This document shows, piece by piece, positions 1 through 9,430 of a stretch of DNA of 50,250 nt (position 1 is its first letter; every line of letters starts with the position of its first letter). The position numbers were made by a program, and so were the translations under genes. The notes below the pieces were generated by a model that did no database searches, had not been told where the DNA came from, and saw only the letters and a list, made by a program, of their open reading frames with translations. Source of the DNA: a virus; IMG/VR virus record IMGVR_UViG_3300024319_000592, positions 1 to 50,250 of that record. The stretch is one strand, 5' to 3'.

Positions 1-3000
1 ACAATAACACCACGTGGTGCTGAATATCGCTGAACATCTAGTTTGTCTTGCCACCAAACACCATCAAGTCCTTGCTGTTCTGCAAATATAGGTAGAACAA
101 ATTCTAGCACACCTGTTGAATCAATACGATTTTGTCTTGTTTCTTTTTTCAGTTTATCAGTAGGAACTATGCCGCCCTTGTCTACAGACACATCCATGTG
201 TTCTAATTCTTCGTCGTACTCTGCTTCTGCGTCTGCCATTGAATTGAAAGTTGAACAAAGGTCATCTTCCATTTCATCATCGTAATAACATACTGTGACA
301 GTCTCTTGTTGTGCTAAGTAGTCATTTTCGAGTGCCCACTGTTTGATTTGTTCATTGTGTGCGTCTGAAAGACCGTGTGCATCTAAGAATTTGTTGCCTT
401 CTTTTGTAGCACTATGCGTATCACCTGTTACGTGACCTCTTGCAATCTGCTTCCAAGCATCAGGATGTGTACTTACACTTAAACCTGCTCCCTCAAATCC
501 ATCACGCTTTTTAGATGCATCCAATGTGCCAACATGATATAATCCTTTGAGTGTTTTAACCGGTAACCCATCTTTTGCTTCGTTAAACTGTTTACCGTAT
601 TTGATATCTTGTTCACGTTCTTGTTTCCAAAGTATTTCTACTTTTTCATATGGAACATATTCTACTGATACAGTATCTTTACCAGAATTCATAGCATCTA
701 CCAATCTATGATACCCATTTACAAGATATATATGGCCTGATGGAAGTTTTGTAACTGCCAACGGAGCATCTGTTCTACTTCCGCCACCTACTGATTGTGC
801 GATTGCCATACCAGCATCACTAATAGTTAAGTCGCTAATTTTCATTTCTGTTGCTTCGTTGACACTTTCGTTTTTCTTGACTGCGAAGTTTTCATTTAGT
901 TCATTTTCTAAATTTGGATTTATAAGTGTGTTAACAGTTGTTTTTAGAAGCGTACCTATTTCACTAGAATTATAATGACCCAAGTGAGACTTTGCCCAAT
1001 AATGTAACATTAATGGATCTAGAATCTTACCCTTTTCATCAATAGCGTTATTAGGCAAAATGTTCATTAGTTCATTTACTTTTGCTTTAATAAATTCACC
1101 ATGTTCTTTCCATTTATCACTACGATAGTCATCGCCAACCATAGACAATGCTGGATCTCTAACAGCTTTGTGTATACTTTTAACTATATTAACTACTTCA
1201 TTGGATTGAATATTTTTCATATGCCCAAACATACCAATAATAGAATCGTGAAGATCACTCCAATAATTTCCTGTTGATGGATCTTTTATTTCTAAGGCCT
1301 TTAAAAAATATGATGCTAATGCTTTTGTAACTTCAGGAACATAAGCGTCTTTTCTTTTTACATATTTTTGTATTTCTTTATGCTTTTTAATAGCAAGTTT
1401 ACGGTCTTTAATTTTTTGTTTTTCTTCTTTACTTTTAAAGAATCCTTCTTCTACTGGTTCTTGTCCATCTTCTAATTCTTGTGCTAACTTAGAAATAGTA
1501 TCTCCTACTTCTATATCTTTGTGTTGTATTCCAACACCACCTGCACTACGCCATTTGCTAATGTTTTCTCCAAAGTCATCAATTAGTGCGTTTGGTGTTC
1601 CATCTGCTTGCTTGGCATATGCAGCTTTGTTGTGATCAATAATGATTTTTGCTGGTGGAAACATACTTAAATGCTTTCTAATCCATGCACGTTTTTGTGG
1701 TTCTGAATTAGGATCACCTGGAAGCGGCGCACTTAATATATTATACTTTCCTTTAAATTTTTTAATTGCGTTTAACAAACTTTTTCCATTGGGTGTCATT
1801 GGCAAGTTAATCCAAAAATCATCTGTATCTTTGATCTTTTGTAATGCTTTATCTATATCTGGAATATCCTTCCAGTGTTTAACACCCATCATTTTATTCC
1901 ATACACCAAAGAAGTCTGCTAGTACTCCATCCATGTCTACATATAGTTCTGACTTAGGATCTAAATCTTCAAACAAACTTTTAATGTTTTCTTTTAACAA
2001 GTCATCTTTAGTAGCAGTAAAATTACTTGCTTTCCACTTTTGTTTAAGTTGTCCAAGTTTAGCACCCATTTCTGGACCTGGCTTCATACCTTTAGCAATT
2101 AGGTCTGCACCTGTTAATGGAAAGTTTGGAACTTCTGCATCAGTGTTTACTTTTTTGCCTTGCATTGTTGCTAGTGCTGAAATTAAGTCTTTGTTAACTC
2201 CATCAGCAATCATATCTTCTACTTTCTTTTGGTCAAGTGGATTGTTTTTGTTTTTAACTAAAAAGTCTAATAATTGTGTTTCGCTGTTACTAAACTTCCA
2301 TCGTTTAGCAAGATCTACGCTATTATCCAATTGTGCTAACGCTAAGACGGGGTTACTCTTGTCTTTTAGAGTGTTTATATTGTTAGTAGATAGCCCAATA
2401 ACTTTGCTTACACCTGTTTTTTCTATCATTGATACTACACTTGCAACATTCTGTCCTGAAAGTACTTTGCCCATTTCTGCCCATATTCTCTCGGCACTAA
2501 TGCCGGATAGTCCTTTGGCGTGTTTTGTAATTGCTTCTAGTGTATCACCATCCCAGGTAGGTTTTGATAGTCTACCTTGGAAACGGAAGTAACGCAATAT
2601 GCGTAAATAATCTTCTGTAATTCTTTCTTCTGCATCGCCTACAAACTTACTTACTTTATCTTGTAAGTCATCCATACCGCCAAAGTAGTCATAAACATTA
2701 CCTTCAATGTCCATGCTCATAGCATTGTATGTTAAGTCTCTGCGTTTAGCATCTTCTTCCCAACTTTTAACAAACTCTACTTTAGCATGTCTGCCATCAG
2801 TTTCTGTATCTGCTCTTAGTGTTGTAATTTCAAATGGTTCGTTATCTAGGATTGCAGTAATAGTACCGTGTTCTAATCCTGTAGGTTTGTGTCTAATACC
2901 TGCTTTATCAAGTATAGCCATCATTTCGTCTGGAGTAGCGTCTGTGGCGAAGTCAATGTCTTTGGGTGATTTACCTAGTGCAATATCTCGTACTGCACCA

Positions 3001-3122
3001 CCAACTATACGCATTTCGTGATTGTTGTCTTTGAATACTTTGTCAAGTTTTATAATAGCCGCGGAGATGATAGGCTTTGCATTTAATCGTTCTTCGTATA
3101 CAAGGACTTCATCTATACGCAT
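1..3122 (-). CDS. Multidomain polyprotein: tRNA nucleotidyltransferase-like + HAD nucleotidase + ParB-like + ART-like (partial)
   Basis: The frame is open without a stop from ATG at 3122 to the left edge (codons from position 3), giving more than 1040 residues; the C-terminus is outside the window. Residues 1-220 match the poly(A) polymerase/CCA-adding head: GGAVRD at 41-46, DID at 55-57, RRDLTYNAM at 127-135, GISAERIW at 207-214. Around 394-520 lies a HAD 5'-nucleotidase-like unit (DMDGV at 396-400, DDFGEN from 515). NGYHR at 802-806 resembles the ParB/Srx nuclease-like motif. From about 861 (LYHVGTL) to SAPRGVI near 1040 the pattern resembles phage ADP-ribosyltransferase-like domains (inference). 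The head could mature or repair tRNA 3' ends. The ribosome-binding site AAAGGA overlaps the stop of the gene before it, only 4 bp away, so translation is probably coupled. The fusion may be processed proteolytically; that is not shown here. Confidence 0.85.
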   Translation of the reverse strand, partial: MRIDEVLVYEERLNAKPIISAAIIKLDKVFKDNNHEMRIVGGAVRDIALGKSPKDIDFATDATPDEMMAILDKAGIRHKPTGLEHGTITAILDNEPFEITTLRADTETDGRHAKVEFVKSWEEDAKRRDLTYNAMSMDIEGNVYDYFGGMDDLQDKVSKFVGDAEERITEDYLRILRYFRFQGRLSKPTWDGDTLEAITKHAKGLSGISAERIWAEMGKVLSGQNVASVVSMIEKTGVSKVIGLSTNNINTLKDKSNPVLALAQLDNSVDLAKRWKFSNSETQLLDFLVKNKNNPLDQKKVEDMIADGVNKDLISALATMQGKKVNTDAEVPNFPLTGADLIAKGMKPGPEMGAKLGQLKQKWKASNFTATKDDLLKENIKSLFEDLDPKSELYVDMDGVLADFFGVWNKMMGVKHWKDIPDIDKALQKIKDTDDFWINLPMTPNGKSLLNAIKKFKGKYNILSAPLPGDPNSEPQKRAWIRKHLSMFPPAKIIIDHNKAAYAKQADGTPNALIDDFGENISKWRSAGGVGIQHKDIEVGDTISKLAQELEDGQEPVEEGFFKSKEEKQKIKDRKLAIKKHKEIQKYVKRKDAYVPEVTKALASYFLKALEIKDPSTGNYWSDLHDSIIGMFGHMKNIQSNEVVNIVKSIHKAVRDPALSMVGDDYRSDKWKEHGEFIKAKVNELMNILPNNAIDEKGKILDPLMLHYWAKSHLGHYNSSEIGTLLKTTVNTLINPNLENELNENFAVKKNESVNEATEMKISDLTISDAGMAIAQSVGGGSRTDAPLAVTKLPSGHIYLVNGYHRLVDAMNSGKDTVSVEYVPYEKVEILWKQEREQDIKYGKQFNEAKDGLPVKTLKGLYHVGTLDASKKRDGFEGAGLSVSTHPDAWKQIARGHVTGDTHSATKEGNKFLDAHGLSDAHNEQIKQWALENDYLAQQETVTVCYYDDEMEDDLCSTFNSMADAEAEYDEELEHMDVSVDKGGIVPTDKLKKETRQNRIDSTGVLEFVLPIFAEQQGLDGVWWQDKLDVQRYSAPRGVI

Positions 3123-3126
3123 ACTT

Positions 3127-4458
3127 CTATCCTTTAAAATCTTGATATTTTTTAATTGCGCCTACTAAGTTAGTATCCCAATAACTATTATGAGCTCCGC
3201 CCTTGCCTAAGAATTTAGCAAAGCGTTTTTTTCTATCAGCTTTATTTTTATCAGCTTTATTTTTATTAGCTTTATTTTTATTATTAATTTTTTGTTGTTT
3301 TGCTTTTATATCATCTAACTTTTTAGCTGTTCTAGTAGCTACCTTAGAACCAGTTGTAGTTACTGCTGCTCCAGTTTTTACATTAGTATCTGTCTTTACT
3401 TTTGTTTTTACTTTTGGTTTTACTTTTACTTTTGGTTCAGGCATTTTAGTTAAAGCATCTCGTTGTGCTTTAGTTAGTTTCTTTTTAACTACTTTATCAA
3501 CTACTTTATCAACTGCTTTATTAATTACTGGTGTAACAGATCCAGGCATATTAGTTAAAGCATCTCGTTGTGATTTAGTTAGTTTCTTAGTAGTTTGTTT
3601 AGCAGCAATCTTTGTTGAAAGAGCTGTTGCTGGTGCTGAAATATCTTTTGATACTGGCGCTGCCTTTTTAGCTAAATCTTTAACTTTGTCTGCTGTTTTA
3701 GTTGCAACTGACTTGGCTACATCTTTTGTTTTGTCTACTGTTTTAGTTGCAACTGACTTGGCTGCATCTGCGGCTTTTTGTAATGCAGGATCAACCTTAC
3801 CTGCTAATTTATCAAGTGCCTTACTAACTGATTTAGTAGTTACTATTGTTGCACTTGAAGAAGGTGCCTGGTTAACTACACTTAATATTTGTTTTTTAAT
3901 CTCTGCGGCATTTGGAGCGCCTATTCTAGTTGTAGTTGCTTTTCCATCTACACCTGCAAGAAATTCACCTTTGGCAGTTTTTATAGTATCGCCTGGTTTT
4001 GCAGTTTGTACAGCCTTTTTAGTTGAAGTTTTTGCAGTAGTTGTGGTTGCGTTTGCTACTACATTTATACCTGTTGGAGGAACTGCTGCATCTTTTGGAG
4101 TTGGAATATCAGCAGTTTTCTGTTGAGCTGCCTTGGCTGCTTTTTTGCTTTTATAGATTTCTTTACCTACTTTAAAGCCTTTACCAGCTATTTTACCTAA
4201 TACACCACCTGCCACGCCAATTGCTACATCTGTACCTACTCTAGCTGCAAATTCAGCCTGTGTTATTTTACCTGCGTCTAATTCTTTTTTAGCTTTATAT
4301 GTATCGTATGCTGTCCAGGCTGCACCACCGGCCCATAAAGCAACAGGTATTAACGGCAAAAATTCTAATATAATTTCTCGCTCGCCTTTAGGTACGCCTA
4401 TTTCTTTTAAAATTGTATCTGCTGGTAGATCTTTTTCTACTAAGTGTTCTAATCTCAT
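3127..4458 (-). CDS. Lysine/alanine-rich repeat protein with hydrophobic N-terminal region
   Basis: 443 residues. An N-terminal stretch near residues 28-45 and a glycine-rich stretch near 75-95 are hydrophobic. The rest is basic and repetitive: KSVATKT-DK-KD units around 230-265, and two copies of KKLTK.QRDALT.MP around 290-345, then KVKPKVKTKVKT-type runs and a basic tail. The composition resembles histone H1-like or virion-internal proteins, but no family is recognised. A late promoter box (GATAAATA) and a good ribosome-binding site (AGGAG) precede it, so late, possibly virion, expression is likely. It is directly upstream of the polyprotein and probably co-transcribed. Confidence 0.7.
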   Translation of the reverse strand: MRLEHLVEKDLPADTILKEIGVPKGEREIILEFLPLIPVALWAGGAAWTAYDTYKAKKELDAGKITQAEFAARVGTDVAIGVAGGVLGKIAGKGFKVGKEIYKSKKAAKAAQQKTADIPTPKDAAVPPTGINVVANATTTTAKTSTKKAVQTAKPGDTIKTAKGEFLAGVDGKATTTRIGAPNAAEIKKQILSVVNQAPSSSATIVTTKSVSKALDKLAGKVDPALQKAADAAKSVATKTVDKTKDVAKSVATKTADKVKDLAKKAAPVSKDISAPATALSTKIAAKQTTKKLTKSQRDALTNMPGSVTPVINKAVDKVVDKVVKKKLTKAQRDALTKMPEPKVKVKPKVKTKVKTDTNVKTGAAVTTTGSKVATRTAKKLDDIKAKQQKINNKNKANKNKADKNKADRKKRFAKFLGKGGAHNSYWDTNLVGAIKKYQDFKG

Positions 4459-4480
4459 TACTGATAACTCCTATTATTAG

Positions 4481-4488
4481 TATTTATC
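4481..4488 (-). promoter_or_regulatory. Late promoter box GATAAATA
   Basis: GATAAATA on the minus strand, 22 bp before the start of the lysine-rich repeat gene at 4458, with an AGGAG ribosome-binding site between. It matches the T4-like late promoter NATAAATA. Confidence 0.65.
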
Positions 4489-4505
4489 AATAATGTAAAT
4501 TATGC

Positions 4506-4781
4506 TTATAATATAAAAAGTTGTACGAATGCCCAAGAATTCATAATAGTAAACCATGTGCATAACACAATAGCACTACTTCCACGCCTGTATGTACTGA
4601 ATACTGCTAGTATACTTCCTACTAGGTACAGTGGAACGAATATTGTTGTAGCAGGATCAAGTATTGTGAATGACAATACAGCACTTGCTACAATAAGAAC
4701 TGTTGTTTCTACTATTTCTGCGTAAAAAGCCATGCGATCGGTTGCATAGCTTTGTTTAAAAAAGTTAATTATTTTATTCAA
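4506..4781 (-). CDS. Small membrane protein, about three TM segments
   Basis: 91 residues with hydrophobic segments near 25-43, 47-62 and 70-90, so an integral inner-membrane protein. Its ATG overlaps the stop of uvdE by 4 bp (ATGA), so it is translated from the uvdE message. No family recognised. Confidence 0.65.
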   Translation of the reverse strand: MNKIINFFKQSYATDRMAFYAEIVETTVLIVASAVLSFTILDPATTIFVPLYLVGSILAVFSTYRRGSSAIVLCTWFTIMNSWAFVQLFIL

Positions 4782-5794
4782 TTTGTGGATTCCTCAAATG
4801 GTATACTTGCCAAGTTTTTGCTTTTTGCTTCGACCATAATGTCAAAGTCTTTACGGAAAGTACCAGCCCATTCATTAACTGCGGTATTCCACATAAGATC
4901 ACTGTGTGCTCTTAGTTTTGCTTTTTTGTAGCCTTGTTCAATCAATGCCTTGTAATCAGGCTTGATGTCTATTGGGTGCCCTTCCAAAAGAGCTTGACGG
5001 CTAACGCTATAATGACAAGCAGGACGGACGCCCCGCCAACTATCAATGACACGTTTAATTCTATCATCGCTTGGAGTAATATATTCTCCGGTGCTATGAA
5101 CCCAGTGATGGTGTATGTCGACAACTAATGCTACCTCCTTCTCAAGTTCGAGTGAGGCATCGAGGCCCCATGCGTTTTCGTCGTTTTCAATAGTAATACA
5201 GTTTCGTGCTTCTGGAGACAGTCGTTGAAGTGCGGCTTTGATACCGGCTGGACCTTGTCTACCTGAGATGTGGACGTTACACTTGAAGTCTTGCCAAGTT
5301 TTACCATAGCCCATCCACCTGATGATATCCGCATGATATTCGAACTCCTCTATACTGCGTTCTACTATTTCTGGTGTATCACTTGCTAGTACAACAAACT
5401 GACCTGGGTGCATACTAAGACGCACACCTAATTGTCGTGCAAGCTCACCTGCTTTGCCATAATATGTAGATGCATATGATCTTACCTCGGGACGTTTCCA
5501 AAAGTAACGCCAGTCTGGATGTGTTGCGGCAGGAAGCTGATTGCTACCTAGTCGAACCATACGCTGATTCTCTGGGAGACTGCCTACATATTCAACAAGG
5601 TTGTAAACTGCTTGTGTGTTGTGTATCATAATATTCCACAAACGTTGTTCTGCGATATCTCGTGTTTGCTCGTTGAGCCAACGGATAGTTGTAGATTTTT
5701 CTGTAAGTGGACGCTGAATTTCTTCTAGCAGTTTCTTTTTTTGTGTCTGATCGTGGTGTAAATATTTACACGCAAAGCCTACCTTGCCTACCAT
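4778..5794 (-). CDS. uvdE: UV damage endonuclease UvdE
   Basis: 338 residues. UvdE/UvsE enzymes are metal-dependent TIM-barrel nucleases that nick 5' of UV photoproducts and abasic sites. Diagnostic segments include the N-terminal VGKVGFACKYL, SMHPGQFVVLAS near 125, NVHISGRQG near 175, ITIENDE near 198 and VVDIHHHWVHS near 220, which carry the metal-ligand His, Asp and Glu residues. Length is normal for the family. The start has an AGAGGT ribosome-binding site. A strong host-type promoter lies directly upstream (5825-5853), so expression is probably early and independent of the late genes beyond. It likely repairs sunlight damage in phage DNA. Confidence 0.93.
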   Translation of the reverse strand: MVGKVGFACKYLHHDQTQKKKLLEEIQRPLTEKSTTIRWLNEQTRDIAEQRLWNIMIHNTQAVYNLVEYVGSLPENQRMVRLGSNQLPAATHPDWRYFWKRPEVRSYASTYYGKAGELARQLGVRLSMHPGQFVVLASDTPEIVERSIEEFEYHADIIRWMGYGKTWQDFKCNVHISGRQGPAGIKAALQRLSPEARNCITIENDENAWGLDASLELEKEVALVVDIHHHWVHSTGEYITPSDDRIKRVIDSWRGVRPACHYSVSRQALLEGHPIDIKPDYKALIEQGYKKAKLRAHSDLMWNTAVNEWAGTFRKDFDIMVEAKSKNLASIPFEESTN

Positions 5795-5824
5795 AAGTAC
5801 CTCTATAAATTAAGTTATGCGTAT

Positions 5825-5853
5825 ATTATAGCAAGATTGGTTGGTTATGTCAA
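5825..5853 (-). promoter_or_regulatory. Sigma70-type promoter for uvdE
   Basis: TTGACA at 5848-5853 and TATAAT at 5825-5830, both perfect, with 17 bp between. The -35 box lies just past the stop of the next gene upstream. Confidence 0.85.
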
Positions 5854-5856
5854 CCG

Positions 5857-6411
5857 TTATTTAACGCCATTTTTACGAAGCCATTCAAATATTTCTTTGT
5901 TATCAAATTGTGGACTGCGTCTATGACTTTCTGGTAATGAATCCCAATCTCTTATAGCTGGGTGTGATTTTTTGCTTTCACTGAAATACAATCCATAATG
6001 CCATCCTTCTCTAAGCATCTCATCACGCCATCTATTATGATGCCATTTGTTTAGATCAATTGTAGCTGCTTCCATAACTTCTGGGTCTATGTCAAGTTCT
6101 ACATCTTGCATTGTATCGTATTGATTAGAGATTTCAATATTAAAATCTGGAATAAATTTATAATCCCATGCAGCAACAACAATTGCTGCTTCTTCTTGTG
6201 TAAGATCTCTAATAAGTGGAACTGTGTATGTGTTTGGAAATTCTGGGCAATTTGAATCAATGCCATATTCCATTGCAACTTCTTTAGAACCATGTTGATA
6301 TGAAAATACAACTCCTTCTGGACTAAAGCGTTTGCAAATTCCTAGCCAATCCATTGCAGTTTCACTATCTAGTGCTTCTGTTGTTTTTAATATTATGTGA
6401 TGTTGATACAT
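5857..6411 (-). CDS. Conserved phage hypothetical protein
   Basis: 184 residues, mostly soluble and acidic, beginning YQHHIILKTTEALDSETA and ending WLRKNGVK. No catalytic motif or family is recognised. It starts 3 bp after the stop of the EF-hand membrane protein, so it belongs to that late transcript. Its 3' end abuts the uvdE promoter. Confidence 0.6.
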   Translation of the reverse strand: MYQHHIILKTTEALDSETAMDWLGICKRFSPEGVVFSYQHGSKEVAMEYGIDSNCPEFPNTYTVPLIRDLTQEEAAIVVAAWDYKFIPDFNIEISNQYDTMQDVELDIDPEVMEAATIDLNKWHHNRWRDEMLREGWHYGLYFSESKKSHPAIRDWDSLPESHRRSPQFDNKEIFEWLRKNGVK

Positions 6412-6414
6412 TTA

Positions 6415-6774
6415 TTAATACCTACTTTTTGGTGGTTCGTTATAATTTGCTTCCGCTGAGGCTGAACCGCTATAACTAGCACGAGTTCCTGAAGTAGAAG
6501 TATCTGTTTGTACTACAATTTTACCACTATTTTCACTAGTACTATTTACATAAAGTCCAAACCATGCTGCACCTGCACCTACTACAACACTAACTAGACC
6601 TGCTTGTGGCATGCTTGGATCTGGTAATGCCATAAACCATTCTGTTACGCTGTATAGCAAATAAATGTACATACTAATAAATGCACGTGGAAATAAACGT
6701 AATCTATCAAACCAATATGGAAATGCTTCCAGTTTTGATATTTTACCGTCATTATTTAAATCTGTGTTTGCCAT
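6415..6774 (-). CDS. Membrane protein with N-terminal EF-hand loop; possible holin
   Basis: 119 residues. DLNNDGKISKLE at residues 5-16 is a textbook EF-hand calcium loop (D1, N3, D5, G6, I8, E12). Two hydrophobic segments follow (about 30-48 and 58-76), then a Ser/Thr-rich polar tail. Size and topology would fit a holin-like or virion membrane protein, but neither is proved. Preceded by AAGGAGAT and a late promoter box at 6799-6806. Confidence 0.65.
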   Translation of the reverse strand: MANTDLNNDGKISKLEAFPYWFDRLRLFPRAFISMYIYLLYSVTEWFMALPDPSMPQAGLVSVVVGAGAAWFGLYVNSTSENSGKIVVQTDTSTSGTRASYSGSASAEANYNEPPKSRY

Positions 6775-6798
6775 TATTTGTATCTCCTTGTATAATTG

Positions 6799-6806
6799 TA
6801 TTTATC
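6799..6806 (-). promoter_or_regulatory. Late promoter box GATAAATA
   Basis: GATAAATA on the minus strand 24 bp before the EF-hand membrane protein start, with a ribosome-binding site between. Confidence 0.65.
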
Positions 6807-6825
6807 CAATTTAGAATTACTAGTC

Positions 6826-6860
6826 ACAAAAAAACCCAATCCTATTTCTAAGACTGGGTT
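6826..6860 (-). terminator. Rho-independent terminator after the 101-aa late gene
   Basis: Minus-strand stem of about 9 bp (6852-6860 with 6833-6841, one G-U pair), 10-nt loop, followed by a run of seven Ts. It ends the single-gene late unit 6884-7189. Confidence 0.85.
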
Positions 6861-6883
6861 TTCTTTAATTACTTAACTGTAAC

Positions 6884-7189
6884 TTATGCTACTGTCATTG
6901 CGCCTGCTGTTGAAAGACCTAAGCCCTGTAGTGCAGTTTGTAGTTCAGCTGCGTCAGCCCAAGCTGAGCCTTCAACTACTACAGTAAATACTGTACCACC
7001 AGTTGAGTGGTTGCTAAGACCGATAACTGTACCTTTTTGAGCTACTGCTTCTAGAATTGCTTCCATTTCTTCACCTGGGTTAACTTCACCTGATACGTCT
7101 GCAGCTGCAGTGATCACGAAGTCTGTCATTGTTGCGCCATAGTTGAATTTACCGAATTCAATTACGTTTGCTGGATTTCTTGTTGCCAT
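6884..7189 (-). CDS. Probable abundant virion protein, 101 aa
   Basis: 101 residues, Ala/Gly/Thr/Val-rich and without cysteine, a composition common in small capsid-decorating or tail proteins. It is a self-contained unit: late promoter box at 7244-7251, very strong AGGAGA ribosome-binding site, and a strong terminator right after the stop. That arrangement suggests high-level late expression. The family is not recognised; the virion role is inferred. Confidence 0.7.
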   Translation of the reverse strand: MATRNPANVIEFGKFNYGATMTDFVITAAADVSGEVNPGEEMEAILEAVAQKGTVIGLSNHSTGGTVFTVVVEGSAWADAAELQTALQGLGLSTAGAMTVA

Positions 7190-7243
7190 TTTATATTCTC
7201 CTAAAAATGTTTATTTTAATGTTCTGTGCTGTTGCACTACTTT

Positions 7244-7251
7244 TATTTATC
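7244..7251 (-). promoter_or_regulatory. Late promoter box GATAAATA
   Basis: GATAAATA on the minus strand, about 55 bp before the gene at 7189, sitting just past the stop of the tail-fibre gene. Confidence 0.7.
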
Positions 7252-7257
7252 CAATTT

Positions 7258-9417
7258 CTATCTTTTTACTACGTTTTGTTCAACAAAAATAGTCCAATTT
7301 ACTGTTTTTGCTGCTTCGCCTGTAACAGAAATCTTTAAACTACTGTTAACACTATCAGCTACAACACTGCCAGACCACGTATCACTTGTAGTATCTGCTA
7401 GAGTTTCTCTACTTGGAGTGCCGATTAATGCTAATGTTCCACTAGTTTTATCAATAATACCTTGTAGTTTAATGCCATAATTGTCAGTGCCGTCTGCACC
7501 AATTATGTGTACATTGTACATAACTGTACTATTGTTATCTATTACTATTCTATTTCCTGTAGTTAATAATGCTTCCGTTGGTGTAGCATCTGTTGTAGTA
7601 ATTGACATAACATAATTATCATGCGATGCTAGTACTACATTTGATATCTGTACTTGTCTGCTTACATTAGGTTCTATTACTTTTGAATCAACATATGTAG
7701 TTGATGCCAGTCCTGCAATACTTGGAATGTAAGGTTTGTTTGATAGATCGTTATAATCGCCTGAGAATAGATTTGGTCTATTTACTAGATCGTTATAATC
7801 ACCACTGAATAAATTAGGCTTGTTTGCTAAGTCTGTATAGTCAATACTAGATGCTATAGCACTACCTAATGATGCTAAACTTACTGTACTAATTACTGTA
7901 TCAGGATCTGGTTCAATATTTAAAAGTTTTAAATCTGTTCCTACAATTTGTAAACTTAGATCTGAATTACCTGCAGGCTTATTAAGTAAGTCTGCATAAT
8001 CACCTGAGAACAATACAGGTGTGTTTGTTAAATCGTTATAATCGCCACTAAAGTGATCGCCACGCTCTAATAGTTTCTGATCTACATAGGCTTCTGTTGC
8101 ATAACTACTGCCGCCAATTCCTGACGTAGAATCTAATGCTGGTGCCCAAGTTGAATTTGCACTATCCCATTTAAGTACTTGACCGTTTGAAGGAGCAGTA
8201 CTTGATACATCAGATAGTCCACCTAAAGAAGTAGCGCCTCCGCCTCCTCCTGAATTATTAACCCACGCATAGTCTGTACCATTCCAACTTAATACTTGGT
8301 TAGTTGCTGCTGAACTTCTGTTAAGATGTGTATCAACACTAGCATCTGTATAAGCTGCACCAGTTAATAAATTAGTTGTATCAGTTAAATCACTTACATC
8401 TACTGGTATAGTTGGTTTGTTTGTTAAGTTTGTATAGTCACCGTCAAACGCATCAGTAATACCAAAGCCTGCTATTGTAGTTGGTTTGCCAGTAATATCT
8501 GCCCAAACGCCACTGCCGCCATCTGTAATTCCATAACCTGCTAGTGTAGTTGGTGTGCTAGTTAGTGAACTAAACTGTCCATCAAATAATGTTGGCTTGT
8601 TTGTTAAGTCGTCATAGTTACCACTAAATGGTGTTGGTATGCTTGGAGTATTAGTAAAGTTGTTATAGTCTAAGTAATAAGTGCCGTCTTGACTATCTAA
8701 TGTGTCTGCATTACTTCCGCCGCCACCTGTTGTATTGTCTGACGCTGGTTCCCATGATGTACCATTGTATTTTAATACTTGTCCTGCGGTTGCACCTGAC
8801 ACACTTACATCTGTTAATGCACCAAGTGTTGTTGCTCCACCGCCACTTAATAAATTTGTTACATCTAATAAATCTTTTATATCAGTTGTTGCTATTTGAT
8901 TTTGTACCCAGGATTGTGTTGCATATCCTGTTAAATCTGGAATTACTGGTGTGTTAGTAAGATTATTATAATCGCCATCAAAGAATGTAGCATTTGCAAT
9001 AGCAGTATTAATTTTGCCTGTAACTTGTGTAGAAGTATCGTAATTTGCTAATGAACCGTTTAATGCCGAAGTAGTAACATAATTGCTTAGATCTATATTA
9101 CTATTATCTATACCGGCTATTTGAGCATCTACATATGTCTTATCTGCTTTAACTGATATAGCAGTGTTAAGTGTTGCTACTTGAGAGTTCAGTGATGCTG
9201 TAGTAGCATAAGAACTTAAATCAACTCCACCACCACTTTGTATATTTGCAATTAGTTGATTAACTTGTGCAAGTGTTGTAAATGAATTTGTTTCGTTATG
9301 AAATGCTTTGTCAATACTTCTGTATACCAAAAGATCGCCATCAGCAATGGATGTTGTTAAATTAAAATCTGGTGTAGGTAGTTGTTGAATACCACCACTA
9401 AATGCTTGAATCGCCAA
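7258..9417 (-). CDS. Tail fibre-like protein with repeated FSGDYNDL(T/S)NKP modules
   Basis: 719 residues. The middle carries about a dozen degenerate copies of a module built around FSGDYNDLTNKP, interspersed with LGGLSDVS..., GQVLKWN(G/S)..W and coiled-coil-like Y(V/A)D.K segments. This is the style of marine T4-like phage tail fibres. The C-terminal about 150 residues (from VSRQVQISNVVL) are non-repetitive and may be the receptor-facing or trimerisation tip. The start is TTG at 9417, supported by GAGGAGA 8 bases upstream; no ATG fits. It follows the 123-aa gene by 13 bp, in one late transcript. It probably binds the host surface. Confidence 0.85.
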   Translation of the reverse strand: MAIQAFSGGIQQLPTPDFNLTTSIADGDLLVYRSIDKAFHNETNSFTTLAQVNQLIANIQSGGGVDLSSYATTASLNSQVATLNTAISVKADKTYVDAQIAGIDNSNIDLSNYVTTSALNGSLANYDTSTQVTGKINTAIANATFFDGDYNNLTNTPVIPDLTGYATQSWVQNQIATTDIKDLLDVTNLLSGGGATTLGALTDVSVSGATAGQVLKYNGTSWEPASDNTTGGGGSNADTLDSQDGTYYLDYNNFTNTPSIPTPFSGNYDDLTNKPTLFDGQFSSLTSTPTTLAGYGITDGGSGVWADITGKPTTIAGFGITDAFDGDYTNLTNKPTIPVDVSDLTDTTNLLTGAAYTDASVDTHLNRSSAATNQVLSWNGTDYAWVNNSGGGGGATSLGGLSDVSSTAPSNGQVLKWDSANSTWAPALDSTSGIGGSSYATEAYVDQKLLERGDHFSGDYNDLTNTPVLFSGDYADLLNKPAGNSDLSLQIVGTDLKLLNIEPDPDTVISTVSLASLGSAIASSIDYTDLANKPNLFSGDYNDLVNRPNLFSGDYNDLSNKPYIPSIAGLASTTYVDSKVIEPNVSRQVQISNVVLASHDNYVMSITTTDATPTEALLTTGNRIVIDNNSTVMYNVHIIGADGTDNYGIKLQGIIDKTSGTLALIGTPSRETLADTTSDTWSGSVVADSVNSSLKISVTGEAAKTVNWTIFVEQNVVKR

Positions 9418-9430
9418 GTGTATTTCTCCT

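Noticed and set aside
1642-2592. Long open frame on the plus strand
   Set aside because: It mirrors the codon-rich minus-strand polyprotein, has no ribosome-binding site and gives a serine/phenylalanine/leucine-rich unlikely protein.
3203-4126. Plus-strand open frame of 307 codons
   Set aside because: It is the reverse of the lysine-rich repeat gene, so it is hydrophobic and repetitive by composition only.
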